A DNA stretch of 47,332 bases from Actinomycetota bacterium (GTDB lineage: Bacteria; Actinomycetota; Thermoleophilia; Gaiellales; Gaiellaceae), in NCBI GenBank assembly GCA_005888315.1, contig VAWH01000069.1, positions 1 through 47,332 on the forward strand. The letters are read 5' to 3'. A model generated the notes under the pieces. It saw only the letters and a list, made by a program, of their open reading frames with translations, did not search any database and had not been told where the DNA came from. Below, one piece after another: positions 26,737-34,500 of this stretch. The translations under genes were made by a program, and so were the position numbers. How positions within the stretch are numbered: position 1 is the stretch's first letter; the number at the start of each line of letters is the position of its first letter.

Positions 26737-27653
26737 AAGTGGCGATCGTCGGCTGCGGCGCGGTCGGGTCGCTGTTCGCGGCGAACCTCGCTCAGCTCGA
26801 CGATGTCGAGGTGTGGGCATTCGATCTCGACGGGCAGCACGTCGAGACGATCAACGACCACGGCCTGCGCCTGTCCGGGGCGGGCGAGGTCGTCGGCAAG
26901 GTCCGGGCGACGACGGATGCGGCCGAGCTGCCGGGCTGCGACTTCGGGATCGTCGCGACCAAGTGCATGCACACGGCCGCCGCAATCCAGGCGAGTGCCC
27001 CGGCCTTCGCGAGCGGCGCCGTCTGCTCGGTGCAGAACGGCGTCGGCAACGAGGAGGTGCTCGCCGAGCACGTCGAGCGCGTGATCCGCGGGACGACGTT
27101 CCCGGCGGGCCGCGTCGTCGGGCCCGGCCACGTGCAGTGGGACGTCAAGGGCGAGACGACGATCGGCCCCTTCGAGGCGAGCCCCGCTCCGATGGCCGAG
27201 GTGGATCGGCTCGCGGACGCCTGCACGCGTGGCGGGATGCCGACCCACGCGGTCGCGGACGCCCGCGGCCCGCAATGGCGCAAGCTGATCTTCAATGCGG
27301 CGACGAACCCGATCGGCGCCTTGACGGGGCTGACGCACGGCCGCGTCTGCGAGGACGCCGGGCTGCGCCGCCTCGTCTCGCAACTGGTCGACGAGGGGAA
27401 GGCGGTCGCGGGGGCCCAAGGGATCGAGCTCGACGCCGATCCCGAGGAGCTGATCGACCACGCGGCCCGGCCCGACGTCGCCTACGACCACAAGGCGAGC
27501 ATGCTCCAGGACGTCGAGGCCCTCCGGCAGACGGAGATCGACTACCTGAACGGCGGCATCGCCCGTTTCGGCCGCGAGCATGGCGTGCCGACACCGCTGA
27601 ACGATGCGGTGACGGCCCTGATCAAGGGCTTGGAGGCAGCTTGGGCGCAGTGA
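26733..27653 (+). CDS. ketopantoate reductase family protein, paralogue 2
   Basis: A 306-residue PanE/ApbA-family protein with Rossmann motif IVGCGAVGSLFAANL, VQNGVGNEEV and active-site block KLIFNAATNPIGALTG. It shares the architecture of the preceding gene, but many positions differ, so the duplication is old. Tandem reductases may form a heteromer or act on two successive oxo acids; neither can be decided by reading. GTGA overlaps at both ends keep it in the six-gene operon. Confidence 0.83.
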   Translation: MKVAIVGCGAVGSLFAANLAQLDDVEVWAFDLDGQHVETINDHGLRLSGAGEVVGKVRATTDAAELPGCDFGIVATKCMHTAAAIQASAPAFASGAVCSVQNGVGNEEVLAEHVERVIRGTTFPAGRVVGPGHVQWDVKGETTIGPFEASPAPMAEVDRLADACTRGGMPTHAVADARGPQWRKLIFNAATNPIGALTGLTHGRVCEDAGLRRLVSQLVDEGKAVAGAQGIELDADPEELIDHAARPDVAYDHKASMLQDVEALRQTEIDYLNGGIARFGREHGVPTPLNDAVTALIKGLEAAWAQ

Positions 27654-28792
27654 GCCCGGCCGACGTCGAGCGCCGCTACGCGAGCGTGCGCGAGGCGCTC
27701 GCACGCGATGGCCTCGACGCCGTCATCGTCTCCGGGAGCGAGTACAGCGGCTTCGAGGGCGCCGTTCGATACCTGTCCGGCTTCCTGATCGTCCACCGCT
27801 ACGCCTACGTGCTGCTGCCGGCGGAGGGCGAGTCGTCGATTGTGTTCCCGTCCGAGGCGCGCTACGTGGGCGAGCACGGGACGACTTGGGTCGACGAGCA
27901 GGTTTTCGTCGAAGCGCCCGGCGCCTGGCTCCGCGACCGGGCCCGCGAGCGGGGCTGGCACCGCGTGGGGGTCTATGGCCTGGACTACGTGATGACCGTT
28001 CGCGACTACCGAGCCCTTGCGGACGACGGCCTCGAGCTCGTCCCCTACGACGTCGAGTTCGACCTCGCGCGGGCGGTCAAGAGCGACGAGGAGCTGAGCT
28101 CGGTCCGCGAAAGCGTGCGGATCAACACCGAAGGCTTCCGGATCTTCCTCGACGACTTCGCAGTCGGCCGCTCGGAGGCGGAGCTGCTCGCCCCGTGCGA
28201 GCAGTACTTCGTCGAGCAGGGCTGCGGGCGCATGACGATGGACATGGTGCTCGTCGGCGAGAACGGCGAGGCCGAGCCCGAGTTCCGAATCGCGAGCCCC
28301 GAGCGGCCGATCCGGGAGGGCGATCTCGTCCTGCCGTCGCTCGAGATCGCGGGACCCGGCGGCCATTGGGTCGAGGTTTCGCGGGCCATCGCCGCCGGCG
28401 GCGAGGCGCCCGGCCCCGAGGCGAGGCGGATGCTCGAGGCCTACGAGGAATATTTCGAGGCCGCACGCTCGGCGCTACGGCCCGGCGCGAGCGCCCACGA
28501 TGTCCACCGAGCGGTCTCGAAGGGTTTCGCCGACCGGGGCTACGCGCTCGGCCACGTCACCGGGCACTCGATCGGGATGACGATGATCGAGTTCCCGAAG
28601 ATCGGCGAGGGAGTCGAGACCGAGCTCGCCGCGAACATGGTCTTCTCGATGCACCCGCACGCGATCTCCGCCGACGGCCACGCCTGCCTGTACATGCAGG
28701 ACACCTGGCTCGTCACGCCGGACGGCGGCGAGCCGCTCGCCGGTTTGCCGATGCGGATCTTCGACGGGTCCCAGTCGCCGCCGCGTACCTGA
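27650..28792 (+). CDS. M24 (pita-bread) fold hydrolase with degenerate metal site (creatinase/EutD-like)
   Basis: A 380-residue protein with the creatinase N-terminal domain (1-140) and an M24 C-terminal domain (150-370). The five metal ligands of aminopeptidases are mostly changed: Glu232 and Glu242 in the two Asp slots, His306 kept (HVTGHSIGM), His335 in the usual Glu-Pro-Gly slot (SMHPHA) and Gln350 in the final Glu slot (YMQDTW). Creatinase shows that this fold can work without metal, and ectoine hydrolase (DoeA/EutD) is also an M24-fold enzyme, so a C-N hydrolase for a small cyclic or amidine compound is more likely than a peptidase. Start GTG 27650 overlaps the previous stop; the longer frame back to 26813 is antiphase. 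Confidence 0.8.
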   Translation: MSPADVERRYASVREALARDGLDAVIVSGSEYSGFEGAVRYLSGFLIVHRYAYVLLPAEGESSIVFPSEARYVGEHGTTWVDEQVFVEAPGAWLRDRARERGWHRVGVYGLDYVMTVRDYRALADDGLELVPYDVEFDLARAVKSDEELSSVRESVRINTEGFRIFLDDFAVGRSEAELLAPCEQYFVEQGCGRMTMDMVLVGENGEAEPEFRIASPERPIREGDLVLPSLEIAGPGGHWVEVSRAIAAGGEAPGPEARRMLEAYEEYFEAARSALRPGASAHDVHRAVSKGFADRGYALGHVTGHSIGMTMIEFPKIGEGVETELAANMVFSMHPHAISADGHACLYMQDTWLVTPDGGEPLAGLPMRIFDGSQSPPRT

Positions 28793-28820
28793 GCCGGCTC
28801 ACCAGTCCGCGAAAAGGTTG

Positions 28821-28872
28821 TTCCACTTTCGACACGATTGGCCCTTGACGAGAACCCGTGTCGGACACCCGG
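28821..28872 (+). repeat. 52-bp repeat, copy 1, in a convergent gene gap
   Basis: Aligns without gaps to 30006-30057 with 39 of 52 identical bases. It includes TTGACGA and the palindromic core GTGTC-G-GACAC (28858-28868). It lies between the ends of the plus-strand operon (28792) and the minus-strand PH-like gene (28874), so it may serve as a bidirectional terminator. Confidence 0.6.
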
Positions 28873-28873
28873 C

Positions 28874-29269
28874 TCAGCGGCGTCGTCTGCGCCCCGCCGC
28901 GGCGAGGACCCCTCCCCAGTAGTGCGGGGCGGATTCCACCTCGATCGATACGTCGCTTCGAGCCGCGACTTCTTCGGCGGCGCGACGCCACCGTCCGGAC
29001 CGAGTGAGGAACGTCACGGTGCGGTGATCGCGGATCGTCGTGAGGTAGCCGCGCGCACCGACCGATGCTCCGCGCTCGATCACTTGGAGATAGCCAACGA
29101 GCCAGCCAGACGGCGCGAAGCGAACCGCCGCCACCTCGTCGAAGGGAATCCGGAGGTCCGGATCACGTCGCTTCCTCGCCAGCACGCCTCTGAGCCCGCG
29201 CCTGATCAGCACAGCGTCATTCCCAACTATCAAGCTTCCGTTGTGTCCGCGAAGGGCAGACGACCGCAC
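28874..29269 (-). CDS. DUF4429/PH-like domain small protein
   Basis: About 131 residues. The fold pattern is that of a bacterial PH-like/DUF4429 domain: ALRGHNGSLIVGNDAVLIRR, then IPFDEVAAVRF, SGWLVGYLQVIE and VTFLTRSGRWRRAAEEV, a seven-strand barrel closed by a helix. Such domains in soil actinobacteria often occur alone or before SHOCT motifs, and their function is unknown. GTG 29269 just precedes the conserved domain; the frame stays open to TTG 29356, giving up to 160 residues, and I cannot decide between them. The protein has no signal peptide. It lies between two convergent neighbours. Confidence 0.65.
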   Translation of the reverse strand: MRSSALRGHNGSLIVGNDAVLIRRGLRGVLARKRRDPDLRIPFDEVAAVRFAPSGWLVGYLQVIERGASVGARGYLTTIRDHRTVTFLTRSGRWRRAAEEVAARSDVSIEVESAPHYWGGVLAAAGRRRRR

Positions 29270-29373
29270 GGACGAAGCGTAGGGGCATGGCTCTTCGGCC
29301 TGGGAGCCCGGGGCTGCTTCTGCTACACGGCCTGGCATGCGTCCGCCTAGTTTCAACTGGAACCATCGGCGGC

Positions 29374-29379
29374 TAAAAT
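29374..29379 (+). promoter_or_regulatory. possible -10 box of the 29395 gene
   Basis: TAAAAT at 29374-29379 is preceded at 17 bases by TTTCAA (29351-29356) and lies 15 bases before the ATG at 29395. It is A/T-rich against a very GC-rich background. The -35 match is weak. Confidence 0.35.
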
Positions 29380-29394
29380 GGTCTAGTTCAAGCC

Positions 29395-29964
29395 ATGCCC
29401 CGGACGCTGATTCCTGCTGTTTCGGTTTTGGCGGCGCTGGCTGGGATCCAGCCCGTCGGCGCCTCGAACCCCTGGGCGAAGCTGCACCGCCCGCTCCACC
29501 TGCCGCGTCTTGCCCCAGGATCCGCGTGCCCCGTTAGCCGCGTCGATCCGCGCTTCGACTGGCAGCGCTTCCAGATCGTCGGCGGCTCCGGAATCGGGCG
29601 CGGGCCCGTCTATCCCGGCCTCGGCGACTCGGCCGGACGTCTGTATACACAGGCGGACGACCAAAACGGCGGCGCTTGGGCCCGGGGGAAGCTCTTCTGG
29701 TATGTCCGGCCGAGCTACCGGGGACGCGTATTGATCCGCGGCAGACGGCTGGACGGCCCTCAGTCCCTCGGGTTCAACGGCGGCCGGCTGCCCCTCCGGG
29801 AGCTGCGAATCCATCAGTACGAAACCGTTTCGTGGACGGGCCAACCGGCGGGGAGCCGTGGCGTCCCTTCGGACGCGCGCGTGCTCTCATCCGGGTGCTA
29901 CGGCGTGCAGATCGACGGCACCACTTTCAGTCGAATCGTGGTCTTTACGATCACGGCCCCGTAG
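29395..29964 (+). CDS. secreted protein of unknown function
   Basis: A 189-residue protein with a signal peptide (PRTLIPAVSVLAALAGIQPVGA, likely cut after GAS). The mature part is beta-rich and Gly/Arg-rich, with FWYVRPSYRGRVLIRGRRLDG and a C-terminal SGCYGVQIDGTTFSRIVVFTI, and has two Cys that could form one disulfide. I recognise no family. It stands alone between a divergent PH-like gene and a convergent operon end, and a repeat/terminator element follows at 30006-30097. Confidence 0.65.
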   Translation: MPRTLIPAVSVLAALAGIQPVGASNPWAKLHRPLHLPRLAPGSACPVSRVDPRFDWQRFQIVGGSGIGRGPVYPGLGDSAGRLYTQADDQNGGAWARGKLFWYVRPSYRGRVLIRGRRLDGPQSLGFNGGRLPLRELRIHQYETVSWTGQPAGSRGVPSDARVLSSGCYGVQIDGTTFSRIVVFTITAP

Positions 29965-30005
29965 CTTCGGCGGCAGACGAGCACAGCTGGATTGATGAAA
30001 AATCG

Positions 30006-30097
30006 TCACACTCTCGGCACGCTTTCGGCTTGACGAAAACAGGTGTCGGACACCTGGTTTAGGCGCAACGTGTGACCAAACCGCGCCGAAAGTGTGA
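30006..30097 (+). terminator. bidirectional terminator element with 52-bp repeat copy 2
   Basis: The outer arms TCACACTCTCGGC (30006-30018) and GCCGAAAGTGTGA (30085-30097) are inverted with one mismatch and are flanked by A5 on the left and T6 on the right. Nested inside is a perfect 8-bp hairpin, CAGGTGTC-G-GACACCTG (30040-30056), flanked by A4 and TTT. It separates the convergent ends of the secreted-protein gene and the long minus-strand operon, so termination in both directions is the natural reading. 30006-30057 is related to 28821-28872. Confidence 0.65.
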
Positions 30098-30117
30098 GTT
30101 TTTTCACTCCCCTGGGA

Positions 30118-31290
30118 TCACTGGTCGGAAGACTCGCGCCCGGCAAGCTGGAGAAACTCTTCGTCCGTCAGGACGCGCCGCTTCGCCGTTCCTTCCGCCT
30201 TCACACGCGCCAGCAGCTCGCGCTGGCGCTCCTCGTCGAGCTCGAGGCCAAGCTCGTCGGCCCTGATCCGGATCGAGTCGAGGCCGCTCTTCTTGCCGAG
30301 GACGATGCCCCGCTCGGCGCCGACCAACTCGGACGAGTAGGGCTCGATCGAGGGCGGGTCGTGGAACTGGCTCGCGACGGCGCCGCTCTCGCGGACGAAG
30401 AGATTCTCGCCGACGACGGGCTTCCACGGGTCGAGCTCGTAGCCGCTCAGCTCCCGCACGCGCGCCGAGACCTCGCGCAGCCGCTCGAGGCGCACGTTCG
30501 TCCGGACACCGTAGAGCGCGTGGAGCGCCAGCGCGACCTCGCCGATGCTCGCGTTGCCGGCGCGCTCGCCCATGCCGTTGATCGTTCCGTGGATCCACCC
30601 GGCCCCCGCTCTGACTGCGGCCGCCGCGCACGCGGTCGCGAGACCAAAGTCGTTGTGGCCGTGAAAGTGGATCCGAATCTCTGGCCCGAGCCACTCGCGT
30701 GTCCGGCCGACAAGCGCCGCGACCGCCTCCGGCGTCGCGACGCCGATCGTGTCGACCACGACCGCCTCCTGCGCGCCCGCCTCGACCGCGCGCTTGTAGA
30801 CCTCTTCGAAGAAGCGCGGATCGGCACGGGTGCCGTCGACGCCGAAGAACGCGACCTTGATTCCGTGGCTCACGGCAAGCGTGACGCCGCGGGTGATCCG
30901 GCCGAGCATCTCCTCCCGCGAAACCCCGAGCGCCTCCAGCTTCAGATCCGAGATCGGCGATTCAACGACGCTCGCGGACACGCCCAGCTCGACGAGCGCC
31001 TCGAGATCGGCAGGCACAGCCCGCGAGAAGCCCCAGATCTCCGCATCCAAGCCCGCCTCGAGAACGAGCCTGAACGCGCGCTCGTCGTCGGCCGAGACCC
31101 GCGGAAAGCCGGCCTCGATCCGCTCGATTCCCAGGGAGTCGAGCCCGCGCGCGATCTCGAGCTTCTGCTCCGGGTCGAGGACAACGCCGACGGCCTGCTC
31201 CCCGTCGCGGAGCGTCGTGTCGTAGAAGCCGACCTCGACGTCGATCTCCGCGCCGCGGTTGATCTCACCGGTCCACACGCGATCGTTCAC
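30118..31290 (-). CDS. LeuA/homocitrate synthase-family (HMGL-like) protein
   Basis: A 390-residue HMGL-like TIM barrel. The N-terminal motif [15 protein letters not shown], the GFPRVSADD loop and the metal histidines in [14 protein letters not shown] are all visible, then [11 protein letters not shown], typical of isopropylmalate/homocitrate/citramalate synthases, which condense acetyl-CoA with a 2-oxo acid. The C-terminal regulatory domain of LeuA is absent, as in homocitrate synthase. GTG 31290 overlaps the M24 gene stop (GTGA). It is the last gene of the nine-gene operon. Condensation or the reverse, retro-Claisen cleavage, are both conceivable; leucine synthesis is unlikely in this context. 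Confidence 0.85.
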   Translation of the reverse strand: MNDRVWTGEINRGAEIDVEVGFYDTTLRDGEQAVGVVLDPEQKLEIARGLDSLGIERIEAGFPRVSADDERAFRLVLEAGLDAEIWGFSRAVPADLEALVELGVSASVVESPISDLKLEALGVSREEMLGRITRGVTLAVSHGIKVAFFGVDGTRADPRFFEEVYKRAVEAGAQEAVVVDTIGVATPEAVAALVGRTREWLGPEIRIHFHGHNDFGLATACAAAAVRAGAGWIHGTINGMGERAGNASIGEVALALHALYGVRTNVRLERLREVSARVRELSGYELDPWKPVVGENLFVRESGAVASQFHDPPSIEPYSSELVGAERGIVLGKKSGLDSIRIRADELGLELDEERQRELLARVKAEGTAKRRVLTDEEFLQLAGRESSDQ

Positions 31291-32435
31291 CGGAAGTCGT
31301 CCGGGTAGGAGGAGAGCTTCTCGGCGCCACCGGTCGTGACGAGGAAGTTGTCCTCGACACGCAGGCCGCCACCCTCGGGCCAGTAGATGCCGGGCTCGAT
31401 CGCCAGCACCATCCCCGTCTCGACCGTGCCGCCGCCCGCCTGGTGCGCGTACGGCGGCTCGTGCGCCCGGGCGCCCACACCGTGGGCGATCGGGTGGCTC
31501 GGCTGGCCGGGGTAGCCGGCCTCTTCGATCCCGGCGCGGACGAGCCGGTCGAGCTCGGCGAGCTCTGCGCCGGGACGGAGATGGTCGACTGCGCGCGCGT
31601 ACACCGCTAGCAGCTGGTCGAGCAAGTCGTCGTAACGAGGCTCGAGCTCCCCTGGACAGACGTTCTTCGTGTGGTCGCACCAGTAGCCGTCGGCGCAGAC
31701 CCAGATCTCGAACAGGGTCGGCTGGTTCGCCTGCACCGGGCGGTCGCTCGTGGCCGTGAAGGTGCGGATGCCCGATCCGGACCAAACGAGCGAGAAACCG
31801 AGGGCGAGGTCGACGTCGCTGCGCGCCGTCCCCTCGCCGTGCACGTGGCCCAGCCAGAGCGCCGCGGCCTGGCTTTCCATCATCCCGGGGCGGAGATTCG
31901 CCTGCACGTGCTCCATCGCGTCCGCGGCGATCTCGCTCGCGATCCGCATCCGCTCCAGCTCCTGCGGCGTCTTGATCGCCCGCGCCGCGCTCAAGAGGGG
32001 CGCCGCGTCGGCCCCATCCGGCCAGGCGTCGAACCACGCCTTCGTGAAGGTCGTCGGCTCACCGACCATCCGGTCCGACGCCTGAGTGCCGAGCGACAGC
32101 TCGAGGCCCACCCGCCCGTAGTCACGCGAGGCCTCACGCGCGAGGTCGAGCGCGCGCATCGTCGGCGGCCGCGGGTCGGACGGGTGATACCCGGCGAAGA
32201 ACCGAACGTCCTCGGTCCACGCACTGCGCGCTACGTCGTCTGCCGACGGCTCCAGCGCGATCAGCGTCGGCTCCCCCGCCCGCGGGAAGACCGCGACCTC
32301 GTACCCCTTCATCCCCCAGAAGTTCGTCAGGTAGAGCACGTTGTCGGGCGCCCGGACGACCAGCGCGTCGAGCTCTTGCTCGGCCATCAGCGCCCGGACG
32401 CGCTCGAGCTTCGCCTCGTCCCGCTGCCACCTCAC
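31287..32435 (-). CDS. M24 family metallopeptidase (Xaa-Pro dipeptidase-like)
   Basis: A 382-residue M24 protein with creatinase-like N-terminal domain and metal-dependent C-terminal domain. The ligand set is nearly complete: Glu in LFEIWV (Asp slot), Asp in GYWCDHTKN, His in PIAHGVGARAHE, Glu in AIEPGIYW and Glu in GGLRVEDN. This contrasts with the degenerate site of the other M24 protein at 27650-28792. It probably cleaves an X-Pro-like or other amide bond in the cytoplasm. GTGA overlaps with both neighbours. Confidence 0.87.
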   Translation of the reverse strand: MRWQRDEAKLERVRALMAEQELDALVVRAPDNVLYLTNFWGMKGYEVAVFPRAGEPTLIALEPSADDVARSAWTEDVRFFAGYHPSDPRPPTMRALDLAREASRDYGRVGLELSLGTQASDRMVGEPTTFTKAWFDAWPDGADAAPLLSAARAIKTPQELERMRIASEIAADAMEHVQANLRPGMMESQAAALWLGHVHGEGTARSDVDLALGFSLVWSGSGIRTFTATSDRPVQANQPTLFEIWVCADGYWCDHTKNVCPGELEPRYDDLLDQLLAVYARAVDHLRPGAELAELDRLVRAGIEEAGYPGQPSHPIAHGVGARAHEPPYAHQAGGGTVETGMVLAIEPGIYWPEGGGLRVEDNFLVTTGGAEKLSSYPDDFR

Positions 32436-33304
32436 CAGCGAACGCGCTCCGGCGCAGGCTCCCCGTGGGCCTCCTGCCAGGAGACCACCGGGTTGCGCAG
32501 CACGCCGATCTTCTCGATCTCCGCCTCGATCACGTCGCCCGGCTTCAGGTACAGATCGGCGGCGTCGGGACTGAACCCGGCGACGCCGGAGACCGTGCCG
32601 GTCGAGAGAACGTCGCCCGCCGAGTAGCCGAGCGCCGAGTAGTGCGCCAGGATCTCCGGGATCGTCACGGACATGTTCCCGCTGTGCGAGCGCTGCCTCG
32701 ACTCGCCGTTCACCCGCAGCTCCATCGCCAGGTCGTGCGGGTCGCCGATCTCGTCGGGCGTGACGATCCAGGGGCCGAGCGGGCAGAACGTGTCGATCGC
32801 CTTGCAGAACGAGAACACCCCCGACTCCATCTCACGCCGCTGGATGTCGCGGGCGGTGATGTCGTTGAAGATCACGTAGCCGCCGACGTGCTCCATCGCC
32901 TCCTCGGGCGAGAACCACTTCCCCGCCTTGCGGATCACGACCGCCAGCTCCAGCTCGTAGTCGAGCTCCTCGGTCAGATGCTCGGGATAGACGATCGGCT
33001 CGTCCGGGCCGACGATCGCGTCGACGTTCTGGAAGAACACGATCCAGGGCGCGATCCGGTGCGACCACTGCACCTGCTTGGACTCGTCCTCGTGCTCGCG
33101 GAAGTTGCCGGCGGTGTGGAAAAACTTCTTCGGGACGATCGGCGCGCGGAGCCGGACGTCCTCGAGCGCGACCTCCTCGCCGGTCGCGCGCGGAACCTCG
33201 TCGCGCTCGAAGTACTCCCGCATGGTCGGCACGTCGAGCTGCACGACCTTGTCGCCGCGGATCTCGCCGACCTTGCCCTCGTCGAAGGTGACCAAGCGCG
33301 CCAT
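32432..33304 (-). CDS. fumarylacetoacetate hydrolase family protein
   Basis: A 290-residue FAH-family enzyme. The metal site is visible as Glu-rich ELDYELELAVVI with FNDITARDIQRRE, and the fold ends in STGTVSGVAGFSPDAADLYLKPGD, the usual substrate loop. Members hydrolyse C-C bonds in acylpyruvates or act as decarboxylases or hydratases at the end of ring-cleavage pathways. Its ATG overlaps the M20 stop by one base (TGATG). In this operon it may process a ring-opened oxo acid; this is inferred. Confidence 0.88.
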   Translation of the reverse strand: MARLVTFDEGKVGEIRGDKVVQLDVPTMREYFERDEVPRATGEEVALEDVRLRAPIVPKKFFHTAGNFREHEDESKQVQWSHRIAPWIVFFQNVDAIVGPDEPIVYPEHLTEELDYELELAVVIRKAGKWFSPEEAMEHVGGYVIFNDITARDIQRREMESGVFSFCKAIDTFCPLGPWIVTPDEIGDPHDLAMELRVNGESRQRSHSGNMSVTIPEILAHYSALGYSAGDVLSTGTVSGVAGFSPDAADLYLKPGDVIEAEIEKIGVLRNPVVSWQEAHGEPAPERVRW

Positions 33305-34500
33305 CAGGTGCCGCAGAGCCTCATCGCAGCGCGGGCGTAGACCTCTGCCGTCCGCACGAGCCCGGCGATCTCGAGGTTCTCGCCCAGCTCGGCGTCGGGC
33401 AGTCCCGACGACGTCCCGTAGTTGAGGGTCGGGATCCCGTAGCGGGTCAGCACGGAGGCGTCGGAGAACCAGCGCACGACGTCGGTCTCGGGCGGCGAGC
33501 CGAAGACCTCCGCGTGCGCCTCCCCGACCGCGGCAACCACCGGCGACGATTGATCGATCTCGCTGCCGGGCGCCGAGACGTACACCTCCGCGTCGACCCT
33601 GAGTGAGCGAGCGAAGGCCAGCGCTCTGCGACGCGCCTCCGCCATCGGCACCCCTGGCGGCACCCGTAGGTCGAGGAAGAGATCGGTCCGGTGCGGCGTC
33701 CGCGACGCGCGCCAGCCGAAACCACCCTGGATCGCCCCGACGTTCCCGATCCCGCGCGCGCCGTCGTGGCTCATCTCCAGCTCCCAGCTCGGCAGCCACT
33801 CGAGCACCTGGTCGAGCACATCGCGCATTCGAATGATGGAATTTTCGGCGCGGCGGCCCTCGCTGAAAGCGGTGTGAACGAACGGGCCGGTCGTCGAAAG
33901 CCGCACCCAGAGCGCCCCGAAGTGCGCAAGCACGAGCTTGTTCTCGGTCGGCTCGCCGAGGATGCAGAAATCGGCGGCGCCCCCGTGCGAGACGAGATGG
34001 CGCGACCCGGCGGCGTAGCCGCGGTACTCGGCGCCCTGGGCGTCGCCCTGCTGGGCCTTCTCGATCTCCCCGGCGACGCAGGCGATCATCAGGTCGCCTT
34101 TGAGCCGCACGCCCGCCTCCTGCAGCGCGCGGACCGCCTCGACGTAGCAGCAGAGCGCCCCCTTCATGTTCGAGATCCCAAGCCCGTAGATACGGCCGTC
34201 GCGCTCGAATCCCGCCGGCTGGAAACCCGGAATCCCCTGCAGCCACGGCTCCCGCCCCGAGTACGACGTGTCGAGGTGGCCGTTGAGCATCAAGGTCGGC
34301 CCGCCTCCCGAGCCCTCCCACGTGCCGAGCACGTTCGCCCGCTCGTCCTCGACCTGCTGCCACTGCACGTGCAGCCCGAGCTCGGCGAGCTCGCCGTGCA
34401 TCAGTTCCGCCAGTGCCTGCTCGGAGCCGGTAAAGCTCGGCGTCGACACGACACGGAGCGCAAGCTCGACCAGCCGCCGTTCGTCGATCCGCAGCTCCAT
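33304..34500 (-). CDS. M20 family amidohydrolase (ArgE/DapE-like) with altered ligands
   Basis: A 398-residue M20 protein. The first metal motif LNGHLDTS (H75, D77) and the catalytic region VAGEIEKA (E145, E147) and LGEPTE (E183) are present. The bridging aspartate of the usual G-DMKGG motif reads GISNMKGA (N111), and the final His of the family is not evident in NYGTSSGLPDAELGEN. The enzyme may therefore have unusual metal use. Relatives deacetylate N-acyl amino acids or cut dipeptides. It overlaps both neighbours by one base. If the ectoine-like reading of the neighbouring operon is right, a deacetylase would be needed and this gene is a candidate. Confidence 0.83.
   Translation of the reverse strand: MELRIDERRLVELALRVVSTPSFTGSEQALAELMHGELAELGLHVQWQQVEDERANVLGTWEGSGGGPTLMLNGHLDTSYSGREPWLQGIPGFQPAGFERDGRIYGLGISNMKGALCCYVEAVRALQEAGVRLKGDLMIACVAGEIEKAQQGDAQGAEYRGYAAGSRHLVSHGGAADFCILGEPTENKLVLAHFGALWVRLSTTGPFVHTAFSEGRRAENSIIRMRDVLDQVLEWLPSWELEMSHDGARGIGNVGAIQGGFGWRASRTPHRTDLFLDLRVPPGVPMAEARRRALAFARSLRVDAEVYVSAPGSEIDQSSPVVAAVGEAHAEVFGSPPETDVVRWFSDASVLTRYGIPTLNYGTSSGLPDAELGENLEIAGLVRTAEVYARAAMRLCGT

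Noticed and set aside
29820-29832. CGAAACCGTTTCG palindrome as a fourth regulatory site
   Set aside because: It lies inside a coding sequence, where the codons explain it; kept only as a comparison for the intergenic copies.
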